Source: Maribacter sp. (GTDB taxonomy: Bacteria > Bacteroidota > Bacteroidia > Flavobacteriales > Flavobacteriaceae). Taken from it: a stretch of 7,685 nucleotides of DNA. Under the pieces are notes generated by a model that worked only from the letters and a program-made list of their open reading frames with translations, did not search any database and was not told the DNA's origin. This document shows, one piece after another, positions 1-7,136 of the stretch (position 1 is the first letter of the stretch; the number at the start of each line of letters is the position of its first letter). The stretch is from contig QILY01000239.1 in assembly GCA_003232155.1 (NCBI GenBank), positions 1-7,685 on the forward strand. Reading direction: 5' to 3'. A program made the translations under genes and the position numbers.

Positions 1-5
1 GAGTA

Positions 6-455
6 ATGTGTTTACGAAAAAAATGTTTTTTGATTGCCTTTTCTTTGGTCTGTATACAAGGTTTGGTAGCGCAAGATGATTGTATTTTAGGAGTTGGTAT
101 TACAGCGAACGAAACTCTTATTAGCGTTTTTCAATTGAATGGGCAACAGGCAGATAAAATGGTAAATTTGGGCGCTGAGCTGAAATATAGAAATGAATTG
201 CTGAACAACCAGTTAGAAAATATTACAAAAAGGCATCCGCAAAGTTCTGAAGAGGATTTAATAAAATTAGCAGGTGAATATAAAGTAATGATGGATAGTA
301 TGGGTAAAGTTCAGAAAATGATAGATAAAAAAGTGTTGGCAATATTCAATAAAAAACAATATAATCGCTATATAAACCTTTGCCAAGAAGTATTTAAAAG
401 ACCACTTTATGTCATTCCCGCAGACTATAACGACAGCCTTGTGGATCCTAAATAA
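6..455 (+). CDS. Small secreted helical protein, function unknown
   Basis: This 149-residue protein is not a family I can name with certainty. Residues 1-22 form a signal peptide: basic residues at 4-6, a hydrophobic core at about 8-20, and a likely cleavage after Ala22 in LVAQ, leaving Gln23 first. The mature part is mostly charged, helix-forming sequence from about 38 to 130. Two segments, VFQLNGQQ (41-48) and FNKKQYNRY (114-122), resemble the two helix-starting repeats of small periplasmic Spy/CpxP-like proteins, but this is only a weak analogy. Cys7 and Cys16 in the leader do not sit in a convincing lipobox, so a soluble periplasmic protein is more likely than a lipoprotein. The start at base 6 gives a complete signal peptide. 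However, only five bases precede it, so a start further upstream cannot be excluded. The gene ends 90 bases before pyrD on the same strand and may be co-transcribed with it. Confidence 0.8.
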   Translation: MCLRKKCFLIAFSLVCIQGLVAQDDCILGVGITANETLISVFQLNGQQADKMVNLGAELKYRNELLNNQLENITKRHPQSSEEDLIKLAGEYKVMMDSMGKVQKMIDKKVLAIFNKKQYNRYINLCQEVFKRPLYVIPADYNDSLVDPK

Positions 456-545
456 TTGTGAGCCTAACAATGTTAATATAAATCTACCGAAGTGCCATAA
501 ATACTCAGGGCGAGTTTGTATTTTTAGAGAAATTTTTTACTGCCC

Positions 546-1583
546 ATGTACAAAATCCTAGTCCGTCCTTTTCTTTTTTTGCTCAATGCGGAAAGGGCAC
601 ATTATTTCACTTTTTCATTAGTACATTTTTTAGCAAGAATAGGTTTTTCAGGTATTTTTAGAAAACTGTATCTCATTGAGGACAAACGATTGGAACGAGA
701 GGTTTTCGGAATTAAATTTAAAAACCCTGTTGGTCTTGCAGCTGGTTTTGACAAAGATGCCAAGTTGTTCAATGAATTTTCAGATTTCGGTTTTGGTTTT
801 GTTGAGATAGGAACATTGACCCCAAAACCGCAGGCGGGAAATCCTAAAAAAAGGCTATTTCGCTTAAAATCAGATCAGGCAATTATTAATCGTATGGGCT
901 TTAACAATAAAGGTGTTTTTGATGCTGTAGAACGATTGGAAAAAGAGCATCGTGTACTTATTGGGGGCAATATTGGCAAGAACAAGATTACTCCAAATGA
1001 TAAGGCCATTAAAGACTACTTAATATGTTTTGATGCCCTTTTTGATCATGTTGATTATTTTGCAGTAAATGTAAGCTCACCCAATACGCCTGGTTTAAGA
1101 GAGCTGCAAAATAAAGAGCCGCTTATGGCATTACTGAAAGAGTTGAAGAAAGAGAATTTGAAATGCCTTGAACGAAATGGCGGAAAAGTAAAACCTATTC
1201 TTTTAAAAATAGCCCCAGACTTAACTGAAGCACAGTTGTTGGATATTATCGAAATTGTTCGATTGACTGAAATTGATGGAATTATTGCTACAAATACTAC
1301 TATCGAGAGAAATAATTTAAAATCTGCAATGATTTATACTGAAGAGAAAGGGGGCTTAAGTGGCAAACCTTTAAAGGATAAAAGTACGGCTGTTATTCGT
1401 TTTTTAGCCGAGAAAAGTAACAATGCTTTTCCTATTATCGCAGTAGGTGGTATACACTCCGCTGAAGATGCCCTAGAAAAATTGGCAGCAGGTGCCAGTC
1501 TTGTTCAATTATATACTGGGTTTATATATGAAGGGCCATCTTTAGTAAAAAGAATCAATAAGGCGATTCTTAAACAGCTCTAA
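546..1583 (+). CDS. pyrD: Dihydroorotate dehydrogenase (quinone), class 2
   Basis: This flavoenzyme oxidises dihydroorotate to orotate, the fourth step of de novo pyrimidine synthesis, and passes electrons through FMN to the membrane quinone pool. The 345 residues match the usual class 2 length. Residues 1-42 form the two hydrophobic or amphipathic helices that mark the membrane-associated, quinone-using class. The barrel motifs follow in order: NPVGLAAGFDK (60-70), EIGTLTPKPQAGNP (87-100), NRMGFNN (115-121), VNVSSPNTPGLR (174-185), LLKIAPDL (219-226), ATNTT (248-252), GGLSGKPL (269-276), AVGGI (299-303) and QLYTGF (321-326). By family alignment Ser178 is the catalytic base, where class 1 enzymes have Cys. 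Asn175, Lys221 and Asn250 are the expected substrate and FMN contacts. The ATG at 546 is chosen because the N-terminal helices begin directly there. No clear ribosome binding site precedes it, as is normal in Bacteroidota. The stop codon interlocks with that of the convergent aminotransferase gene. Confidence 0.97.
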   Translation: MYKILVRPFLFLLNAERAHYFTFSLVHFLARIGFSGIFRKLYLIEDKRLEREVFGIKFKNPVGLAAGFDKDAKLFNEFSDFGFGFVEIGTLTPKPQAGNPKKRLFRLKSDQAIINRMGFNNKGVFDAVERLEKEHRVLIGGNIGKNKITPNDKAIKDYLICFDALFDHVDYFAVNVSSPNTPGLRELQNKEPLMALLKELKKENLKCLERNGGKVKPILLKIAPDLTEAQLLDIIEIVRLTEIDGIIATNTTIERNNLKSAMIYTEEKGGLSGKPLKDKSTAVIRFLAEKSNNAFPIIAVGGIHSAEDALEKLAAGASLVQLYTGFIYEGPSLVKRINKAILKQL

Positions 1584-2866
1584 GTATTCGCAATATTATT
1601 TAAGGCATTTACCAAGATATCTATTTGTTTTTTACTGATGAAGATAGCCAGTGAGATTCGAACGGCATTCAATCCAAAGCCGCTCATAGGTCTACAATCG
1701 ATACCATAAGCCTCAAAGAGTTGTTTTTTTACCTCTTTAACATCTTTGCCCAATATTTCAACGGTTTGTATACCGGCAGAAAGACTATCTAAAGCAGGGG
1801 TTTTTAAGCGAAGTTTGGGATAATTTTTTATTTGATCTCTAAAATAGTGTTTCAATTCATAGGTGCGGTCATGAATTTTTTGGCTGCCTATTGCCGTTCT
1901 ATACTCCAAAGCGGCCCCTAAACCCAAGAGCTCTGGAAGGTTTCTGGTATTGTAGTTCTCAAGCCTACGTATACTGGTATCTTTATATCCGCGAGCCACC
2001 ATTAATGGTTTTAGATGGACCTGACTTTCTTTTTTGGCATAAAAAATACCGATACCCTTTGGGGAAAAAAGCCATTTATGCGCACTCATTGTATAAAAAT
2101 CACAACCTAAATCAGCAAGGTCAACATTGAACATGCCAGCACCTTGTGCACCATCTACAGCAACTAAAATTCCTTTTTCCTGTGCCATTTGTGATACTTC
2201 TTTTACGGGTAGTATCATACCATTGGTATTCACTAAATGACATATAGAGATTACTTTGGTCTTTGAGGTGATGGCTTTTCTATATACATCTACGATTTCT
2301 TCTACATTTTCTGGTAATATGGGCAACACTGGGCGTACAATACGAATACCCTTATCTTCTTGCCATACTTTCCAAGGAGAGGAGGCACTTGCATGCTCGT
2401 GATTTGCAGATATAACTTCGTCGCCAGGTTGTAGGTTCATACTACGGGCAATGAGGTTCATACCTTCGGTAGTGTTATGGATTAAGGCAATTTCTTCCTG
2501 TGATACTGAAAACAAATCTGCCACTTTCTTGCGGGTATTCTCTTTTTCGGTATCCCAACCGCCCCACATATATTTTGAAGGAAAATCGTCGAGGGTATTA
2601 CGAAATTGCATGGTAGCTTCACGAATCGGAACAGGGCATGCCCCCAATGATGCATTATTGAAATAAGTAAGTCCGTCAGCAAATCGAAATTGTGATTGTA
2701 TCGTTTTCCAATAGGCATCGGTGGTATGTTGCTTTTGATCTGTAATATCACGAACTGCGGAATGTATTGGTTCTTTAACCTTGGCCCAAACTTGTGCAGG
2801 GGTTGCTATTGCCGCGACACTTCCAATACCCATTGCTTTTATAAATTTTCTTCGGTCTTGCCCCAT
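1580..2866 (-). CDS. Tat-exported class V aminotransferase-fold PLP enzyme
   Basis: This 428-residue protein has the fold-type I, class V aminotransferase signature of the isopenicillin-N epimerase / cysteine desulfurase superfamily. SAHKW (261-265) carries the Schiff-base Lys264. AVDGAQ (236-241) gives Asp238, which pairs with the pyridine nitrogen, and Gln241. HNTTEGMN (130-137) binds the cofactor phosphate. NHEHASASSPW (155-165) supplies the His that stacks on the ring, and HLVNTNG (210-216) is the usual following strand. The cysteine-bearing loop of SufS-type desulfurases is absent: SGFGLNAVRIS (395-405) stands in its place, so desulfurase activity is unlikely. The N-terminus is a twin-arginine signal, with DRRKFIKA (4-11), then a weakly hydrophobic stretch to about 24 and a possible cleavage near Ala28. 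The enzyme is therefore probably exported folded with its PLP bound. The substrate is not predictable. The gene stands alone, divergent from the 3036 gene and convergent with pyrD. Confidence 0.9.
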   Translation of the reverse strand: MGQDRRKFIKAMGIGSVAAIATPAQVWAKVKEPIHSAVRDITDQKQHTTDAYWKTIQSQFRFADGLTYFNNASLGACPVPIREATMQFRNTLDDFPSKYMWGGWDTEKENTRKKVADLFSVSQEEIALIHNTTEGMNLIARSMNLQPGDEVISANHEHASASSPWKVWQEDKGIRIVRPVLPILPENVEEIVDVYRKAITSKTKVISICHLVNTNGMILPVKEVSQMAQEKGILVAVDGAQGAGMFNVDLADLGCDFYTMSAHKWLFSPKGIGIFYAKKESQVHLKPLMVARGYKDTSIRRLENYNTRNLPELLGLGAALEYRTAIGSQKIHDRTYELKHYFRDQIKNYPKLRLKTPALDSLSAGIQTVEILGKDVKEVKKQLFEAYGIDCRPMSGFGLNAVRISLAIFISKKQIDILVNALNNIANT

Positions 2867-3035
2867 ATGCTTTAAAGATAATGAATTACTAATATGATAT
2901 ATTTAGTTCTTTGATAAAAGTAAGGTAGTGATTGGTCATAATTGTTATATAGCAGTAATATCTATATTAAATATTCTTTGAAAGAGAATATTACTTATAG
3001 AGGAATTAGTTACATTATAGAAATTAAATTTTAAG
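2867..3035. promoter_or_regulatory. Divergent intergenic region with presumed promoters
   Basis: These 169 very AT-rich bases separate the start of the aminotransferase (leftward) from that of the small secreted protein (rightward), so both promoters should lie here. I found no exact Bacteroidota promoter (TTG, then TAnnTTTG). The nearest matches are imperfect. On the minus strand TACTTTTA (2922-2915) matches 7 of 8 positions about 48 bases from the start codon, but has no TTG at the right distance. On the plus strand TATTCTTTG (2972-2980) has one base too many between TA and TTTG. Inverted repeats at 2954-2995 occupy the half nearer the rightward gene. No ORF or RNA gene is visible. Confidence 0.5.
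2954..2995. repeat. Overlapping AT-rich inverted repeats
   Basis: Three perfect pairings share this 42-base stretch. AATATTCT (2970-2977) pairs with AGAATATT (2985-2992) across a 7-base loop, and a G-T and an A-T pair can extend the stem inward. TAATAT (2956-2961) pairs with ATATTA (2964-2969) across only 2 bases. AGTAATAT (2954-2961) can alternatively pair with ATATTACT (2988-2995), enclosing the rest. The centre of the main repeat lies about 55 bases before the ATG at 3036, which suits an operator or a leader hairpin. The low base complexity means chance symmetry is a serious alternative. Confidence 0.45.
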
Positions 3036-3533
3036 ATGAAGAAATGTTTTCCCTTTGTTGTAGTATTCTTGTTCCACTTATGTATCAAAGCTCAAATATC
3101 TGAAGATAAGGTTAAACATTTTGGTGCTGGAGTTGTGATAGGAGGTATTGGAGGATATACTGCAAATAAAATCTTTAATGGCAATCGACATTGGACCTGG
3201 GCAGGTGCTGTAGGTAGTAGTCTTGCTGCCGGAGTAGCAAAAGAAGCATGGGATAGATCAAGAGGAGGTTTTGGTGAAACCAGCGATGTAGTTTATACTG
3301 TTCTTGGAGGAGCAATAGCTGGTTTGGCTTTGGATTTGCTTCTAAATAATAATGGAAGACGTAAGAGAGGTAAAAGTACAGGGCATTATAGGAGAGGAAA
3401 AAACTGTGGTTGTCTTGTTGTAGATATCAATACTGAAAAATATAATGAAGTTCCTATACTTTTCTTTGAAAACGGATCTCGTGATGTAGCCTCGAACATT
3501 CAGGCTCAAAGTATCTATAATAGTACCTATTAA
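3036..3533 (+). CDS. Secreted glycine-rich protein, YfiM/DUF2279-like
   Basis: This 165-residue protein has a signal peptide: Lys2-Lys3, a hydrophobic core at 5-16, and a likely cleavage after Ala19 in IKAQ, leaving Gln20 first. The next part has DKVKHFGAG (24-32), a Gly-rich segment (35-40), an Ala/Gly stretch ending in AGVAKEAWD (65-73), GGFGETSD (77-84) and the hydrophobic VLGGAIAGLALDLLL (89-103). The order DKxxHF, KExxD, GGxxxxxD recalls YfiM-type (DUF2279) periplasmic proteins of unknown function; I recognise the pattern but cannot confirm the family. The hydrophobic stretches at about 30-42, 56-68 and 88-103 may sit in or on a membrane. After residue 106 comes a very basic linker (GRRKRGK, then YRRGK), a Cys-Gly-Cys at 124-126 and a polar tail. 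The ATG at 3036 is chosen because the signal peptide starts there. The gene appears monocistronic. Confidence 0.85.
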   Translation: MKKCFPFVVVFLFHLCIKAQISEDKVKHFGAGVVIGGIGGYTANKIFNGNRHWTWAGAVGSSLAAGVAKEAWDRSRGGFGETSDVVYTVLGGAIAGLALDLLLNNNGRRKRGKSTGHYRRGKNCGCLVVDINTEKYNEVPILFFENGSRDVASNIQAQSIYNSTY

Positions 3534-3585
3534 ATTTATTTGAAATCTTGTACTACCCTAGATATATAGATTTAAGTTCATTATA

Positions 3586-4917
3586 CTATAACAAGCCTCT
3601 TGCCTTAATTTCTAAATATTTATTGATGGTATTAATGGTCAAACTTTCAGGTTTGGTCAAGATAGTTTGTATACCATATTTTTGAAGTTCTTTTTTCATA
3701 AACCTTTTTTCGAGCGAGAATTTTTCAGCAATGGTTTTATGATAAATACTTTGAAGGTCTTCGGCATCAGAGGCTATAAGTTCTTCAAGTTCTGTATTTT
3801 CGAAAAACACGACAACCAAAACATGTTTTTTGGCTATGGCCAAAAGAAAAGGCAACTGCCGTTTTAAAGCTGATATATGTTCAAAATTAGTATAAAGTAA
3901 TAATAGGCTTCGTTGGTTTATTTTTCTTTTTACATGAGCGTAAAGCAATCCGAAATCAGCATCGGTAAATTCGGTGGTGATGTTATAGAGTTTTTCTAGA
4001 ATGGTGTTCAAATGTGTTAATTTTTGAACGGCGGGCACAAAAGTTTCTATATTTTTTGAAAAGGCCAATATACCAGTCTTATCATTTCGTTTTAAAGCCA
4101 CATTTGAAAAAGCTAAAGTAGAATTAATGGCATAGTCCAATAATTTCAATCCGTTAAAGGGCATTTTCATTACTCTACCAGTATCTATAATTGAATAAAT
4201 AGGCTGTGATTTTTCATCTTGATATTGGTTGACCATCAACTGGTTTTGCTTTGCCGTGGCTTTCCAATTTATGGTTCTAAAATCATCACCCTGTACATAT
4301 TCTTTTATCTGTTCAAACTCTTGTGTATGACCAATACGGCGTATTTTTTTCAATCCAAATTGTGTAAGTTTATTGCTTATGGCCAAAAAATCATATTGTT
4401 GCATTTGAATGATACTGGGGTATACCGGTACCATTTGGTCTTTTTGGAATACAAAACGTCTTTTTACTATTCGAAGAGGTGATGAAGCATAGATAATAAG
4501 GTTGCCAAATACATATTCTCCTCGGTCAACAGGTCGAACTGTATATTCAAATTCTCGCTTTTCACCTTTAATTAGTTTTGTTTTATGCTCAAAGTCACGT
4601 TTTTGGAATTGGGCAGGCAATTCATCAATAATTGAAATATAGGCTTTGAACGGGTAATATGATCGAAATGTAATATTGACAGGATTAAAATCACTGTTCG
4701 ATAGCTTTTGGGGCAGATTTCGTTGGGCATCAACACCTTTATTGTTTCCGTAGAGCAAATAAATGTCAAACAAAAAAAGTGCTAATAAAACCAAGGTAAG
4801 CAGCCAAGCAATGGGGTAGAGTATGGGCATCCAAAATGAAACCATAAAGCAAGCTGCCAGTATAGCGATATACCTAAAAAAAGTGTTATGTATGTAGAAC
4901 GATCTTAAAAATTGCAT
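3586..4917 (-). CDS. DUF58 membrane protein, vWA-like partner of MoxR
   Basis: This 443-residue protein is the last gene of the operon. Two membrane helices lie at about 15-33 and 36-55, probably forming a hairpin that leaves the rest in the cytoplasm. A strand-rich section (about 75-160) precedes the DUF58 signature EFEQIKEYVQGDDFR (200-214) with INWKA (216-220). The domain continues as a von Willebrand A-like fold, starting with the strand YSIIDTGRVM (241-250). The metal site is degenerate: where DxSxS would stand, the sequence is Asp245-Thr-Gly-Arg-Val. Similar DxGRxM versions occur in DUF58 proteins, so this is a family variant and not damage. DUF58 proteins are regularly encoded beside MoxR ATPases and are thought to act as their adaptors at the membrane; the actual client is unknown. 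The start ATG is 4 bases after the MoxR stop, implying translational coupling. Confidence 0.93.
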   Translation of the reverse strand: MQFLRSFYIHNTFFRYIAILAACFMVSFWMPILYPIAWLLTLVLLALFLFDIYLLYGNNKGVDAQRNLPQKLSNSDFNPVNITFRSYYPFKAYISIIDELPAQFQKRDFEHKTKLIKGEKREFEYTVRPVDRGEYVFGNLIIYASSPLRIVKRRFVFQKDQMVPVYPSIIQMQQYDFLAISNKLTQFGLKKIRRIGHTQEFEQIKEYVQGDDFRTINWKATAKQNQLMVNQYQDEKSQPIYSIIDTGRVMKMPFNGLKLLDYAINSTLAFSNVALKRNDKTGILAFSKNIETFVPAVQKLTHLNTILEKLYNITTEFTDADFGLLYAHVKRKINQRSLLLLYTNFEHISALKRQLPFLLAIAKKHVLVVVFFENTELEELIASDAEDLQSIYHKTIAEKFSLEKRFMKKELQKYGIQTILTKPESLTINTINKYLEIKARGLL

Positions 4918-4921
4918 TCGC

Positions 4922-5920
4922 TTATCTTGGGATTTCTACGGACTCCATAATCATATTTACCACACTTTCAGTGGTCATACCTTCCATTTCGCGTTCTGGT
5001 GTTAAAATCACCCTATGGTTCAATACCGGAACCAATGCTTTTTTAATATCTTCAGGAATCACAAAATCCCTACCATTAATAGCAGCAAAAGCTTTTGCCG
5101 AATTCAAAGTGGCAATTGACGCTCTTGGGGAGCCTCCTAAATACAAATGCGGATGATTTCTAGTTTTGGTAATAATATCTGCAATGTATTTTATGATTTT
5201 TTCTTCTACGATAACATCTTGGATCTTTGATTTAAAATCAGCCAGTTGCTTGGGCGATACTATACCTTTGATAAGTTCTTTGGGTGTGGAACCTTTACGT
5301 TCATGGTGCGTTTGAATAATTTGCACTTCTTCTTCTACAGAAGGGTAATCAACCTTTATTTTAAACAAAAAACGGTCTAATTGAGCCTCTGGTAAAGCAT
5401 ATGTGCCTTCTTGTTCAATAGGGTTTTGAGTTGCCAATATTATAAAAGGAGCATCCATTGGGTATGTTGTGCCATCCATGGTTACTTGTCGTTCTTCCAT
5501 GGTTTCGAACATGGCAGCTTGGGTTTTGGCCGGAGCCCTGTTTATCTCATCGATTAATATAATATTAGAGAAAATAGGTCCTTTTTTAAATTCAAATTCA
5601 GAAGTTTTTACATTAAATATTGAAGTACCCAAAATATCGCTCGGCATTAAATCAGGGGTGAATTGTATACGGCTGAATTCAGTTTTCAAAGTTTTGGCAA
5701 ACAGTTTTGCAGTGATGGTTTTGGCAATACCGGGCACACCTTCAATAAGTACATGACCATCTACCAAAAGGGAAACAATCAATAATTCAATAAAATTATG
5801 TTGCCCAACAATCACCTTAGCAAGTTCGGTTTTAATTTCATTGACTGCATTTTTTAAATCCTCGAGAGGAATTCTGTTATCAAAATTCAGATTGTTGGTA
5901 GTTTGCTCGTTATTTTCCAT
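4922..5920 (-). CDS. MoxR-family AAA+ ATPase
   Basis: This is a 332-residue cytosolic AAA+ ATPase, the usual length for MoxR. All key motifs are present. The Walker A motif is GVPGIAKT (61-68), the normal MoxR form without a third glycine. The Walker B motif is ILIDEI (121-126), with Asp124 and Glu125. Sensor 1 is ATQNP (163-167), with Asn166. The LDRF at 181-184 carries the probable arginine finger Arg183, and sensor 2 is GGSPRAS (262-268), with Arg266. The ALPEAQ segment (175-180) is typical of the family. The C-terminal lid follows, from about 220. MoxR proteins form hexameric rings and act as chaperones in the maturation or assembly of partner proteins. The adjacent DUF58 gene encodes the likely adaptor. 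The gene starts 4 bases after the DUF4350 stop and ends 4 bases before the DUF58 start. The ATG at 5920 is supported by this tight spacing. Confidence 0.97.
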   Translation of the reverse strand: MENNEQTTNNLNFDNRIPLEDLKNAVNEIKTELAKVIVGQHNFIELLIVSLLVDGHVLIEGVPGIAKTITAKLFAKTLKTEFSRIQFTPDLMPSDILGTSIFNVKTSEFEFKKGPIFSNIILIDEINRAPAKTQAAMFETMEERQVTMDGTTYPMDAPFIILATQNPIEQEGTYALPEAQLDRFLFKIKVDYPSVEEEVQIIQTHHERKGSTPKELIKGIVSPKQLADFKSKIQDVIVEEKIIKYIADIITKTRNHPHLYLGGSPRASIATLNSAKAFAAINGRDFVIPEDIKKALVPVLNHRVILTPEREMEGMTTESVVNMIMESVEIPR

Positions 5921-5924
5921 CAGC

Positions 5925-7136
5925 TTATATATTTGACTGTTTCTTAAATTTTTCTATTAGGGTATTTAATTTTTTCAACGCTACATCATTTACTTGTTCT
6001 TGATTGCTCAAATTAGCGATATAGGTGAAAATGCTTTTTATTTCATTAAAACTATGTGAACTTTTTGAAGCGAGATTATTGTAAAAATCATCATCATATT
6101 TTAGAGTGCTCAAATAAAAATGAGAGCGTATATATTCTAAAAACTGTTCAATTTTATGTTTTATGATAGGTTTTTGTTCTCCCTTTTCAAAGTACATATC
6201 AGCAATAGTACGTGTAAAAGCTAAAGTTTGATTTTTGAGTGGCTGCACAACCGGTATAGCCCTTTGTTTCCGTTTCCCTTCAAAAAACACATATAAAACA
6301 ACACCTATTAGTACAATATAATACGCCCATTTGAATTCTTTGGTATTCAGAAATATATACATGGGCGAAGTATAGAATGATTTGCCCGATTTATAATGAT
6401 TGTCCATATAAATCGTCTTTGAACCATCAATATAAGACAATAGACCAGCTGTATAAGCTTTGTTATTGTCTTTGAGAATAAAATAGTTGGTCAATGCTTT
6501 TGGAAAGGTTGACAGTATAATTTTACCCTTGCTAAAAGGTTGTTGTATTACATTGATATGGTTTTCTTTTACTGTAGTAGAATCATTGTAATTATCTACT
6601 ACACCCATAACAATGGTATTGAGGGTATCTATTTCTACAAAAAAGTTGACATAATTATCTTTTTCGAATTTATAGCTATCTGTTTTTAATTGTGGATGTA
6701 CCAATTGGTGTATATGACTATTTTCATCACCAAAACCGGCAAAGAGGCTAGAAGTTTTTAGGTTTAGGGTATCTAACAATTGTTCTTCAAAACTGTTGGA
6801 GGCTATAAAAAGCGTATTTCCCTTGGCGGTCCAATCCAATAGTGTATTTAACTCCGCCTCACTAAATGTGATGTTATTATTTACAAAGAAGTAGGTGCCT
6901 TCCGTATCGGTATTTGCATCTATAAATTCAAAAGGCGGGCGGGTAATTTGTTCAATATTATCAGGAAAAAGCTTTTCCATAAAATCATTTAAAACTAAAG
7001 TACCGTACGGAATCTTATGTTGCGCCACATAAGAAGGATACCAATTGATTTCTTTAGGCTTGTTGTATTGCAATATCATGAGTATAGCTACTGTAGCTAT
7101 AATAATTACAATGTAAACTGTTCCTTTTTTACCCAT
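5925..7136 (-). CDS. DUF4350 membrane protein of the MoxR operon
   Basis: This 403-residue protein has two membrane helices, at about 7-23 and 270-286. The short basic N-terminus and the basic segment after the second helix (GKRKQR, 287-292) put both ends in the cytoplasm, with residues 24-269 in the periplasm. The periplasmic domain contains the DUF4350 core: PYGTLVLNDFMEKLFP (43-58), FVNNNITFSEAELNTLLDW (84-102), GNTLFIAS (106-113), GKIILST (204-210), NYFILKDNN (217-225) and GLLSYI (231-236). This has the look of a Rossmann-like or amidotransferase-like sensor fold with no visible catalytic triad. The cytoplasmic part (about 293-403) is helical and charged, with the family's IPVVQPLKNQTLAF (294-307). 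Its function is unknown; from context it belongs to the MoxR/DUF58 complex. Its ATG overlaps the end of the DUF4129 gene by 8 bases (ATGGGTAA), so translation is very likely coupled. Confidence 0.88.
   Translation of the reverse strand: MGKKGTVYIVIIIATVAILMILQYNKPKEINWYPSYVAQHKIPYGTLVLNDFMEKLFPDNIEQITRPPFEFIDANTDTEGTYFFVNNNITFSEAELNTLLDWTAKGNTLFIASNSFEEQLLDTLNLKTSSLFAGFGDENSHIHQLVHPQLKTDSYKFEKDNYVNFFVEIDTLNTIVMGVVDNYNDSTTVKENHINVIQQPFSKGKIILSTFPKALTNYFILKDNNKAYTAGLLSYIDGSKTIYMDNHYKSGKSFYTSPMYIFLNTKEFKWAYYIVLIGVVLYVFFEGKRKQRAIPVVQPLKNQTLAFTRTIADMYFEKGEQKPIIKHKIEQFLEYIRSHFYLSTLKYDDDFYNNLASKSSHSFNEIKSIFTYIANLSNQEQVNDVALKKLNTLIEKFKKQSNI

Noticed and set aside
6..70. Lipoprotein signal in the first gene
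   Set aside because: Cys16 is preceded by Ser-Leu-Val rather than a normal lipobox, and LVAQ at 20-23 is a better signal peptidase I site.
455..471. Inverted repeat ATTGT / ACAAT just after the first gene
   Set aside because: Only 5 paired bases with a 7-base loop in AT-rich DNA; expected by chance.
511..530. Possible Bacteroidota promoter in front of pyrD
   Set aside because: TTTG at 515-518 is followed by TATTTTTAG, which does not fit TAnnTTTG at the right spacing.
1891..2130. Open frame on the plus strand inside the aminotransferase gene
   Set aside because: It is antisense to well-conserved PLP-enzyme motifs and its translation has no domain-like features; other overlapping frames (for example 4219-4482 and 5469-5756) were rejected for the same reason.
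3543..3573. Possible bidirectional terminator between the convergent 3036 gene and the DUF58 gene
   Set aside because: AAATCT and AGATTT form only a 6-base AT-rich stem with a 19-base loop and no T-run placed after it; too weak to call.
5717..5740. MoxR Walker A lacking the third glycine (GVPGIAKT)
   Set aside because: GxPGxAKT is the normal form in the MoxR family, so it is not a defect.
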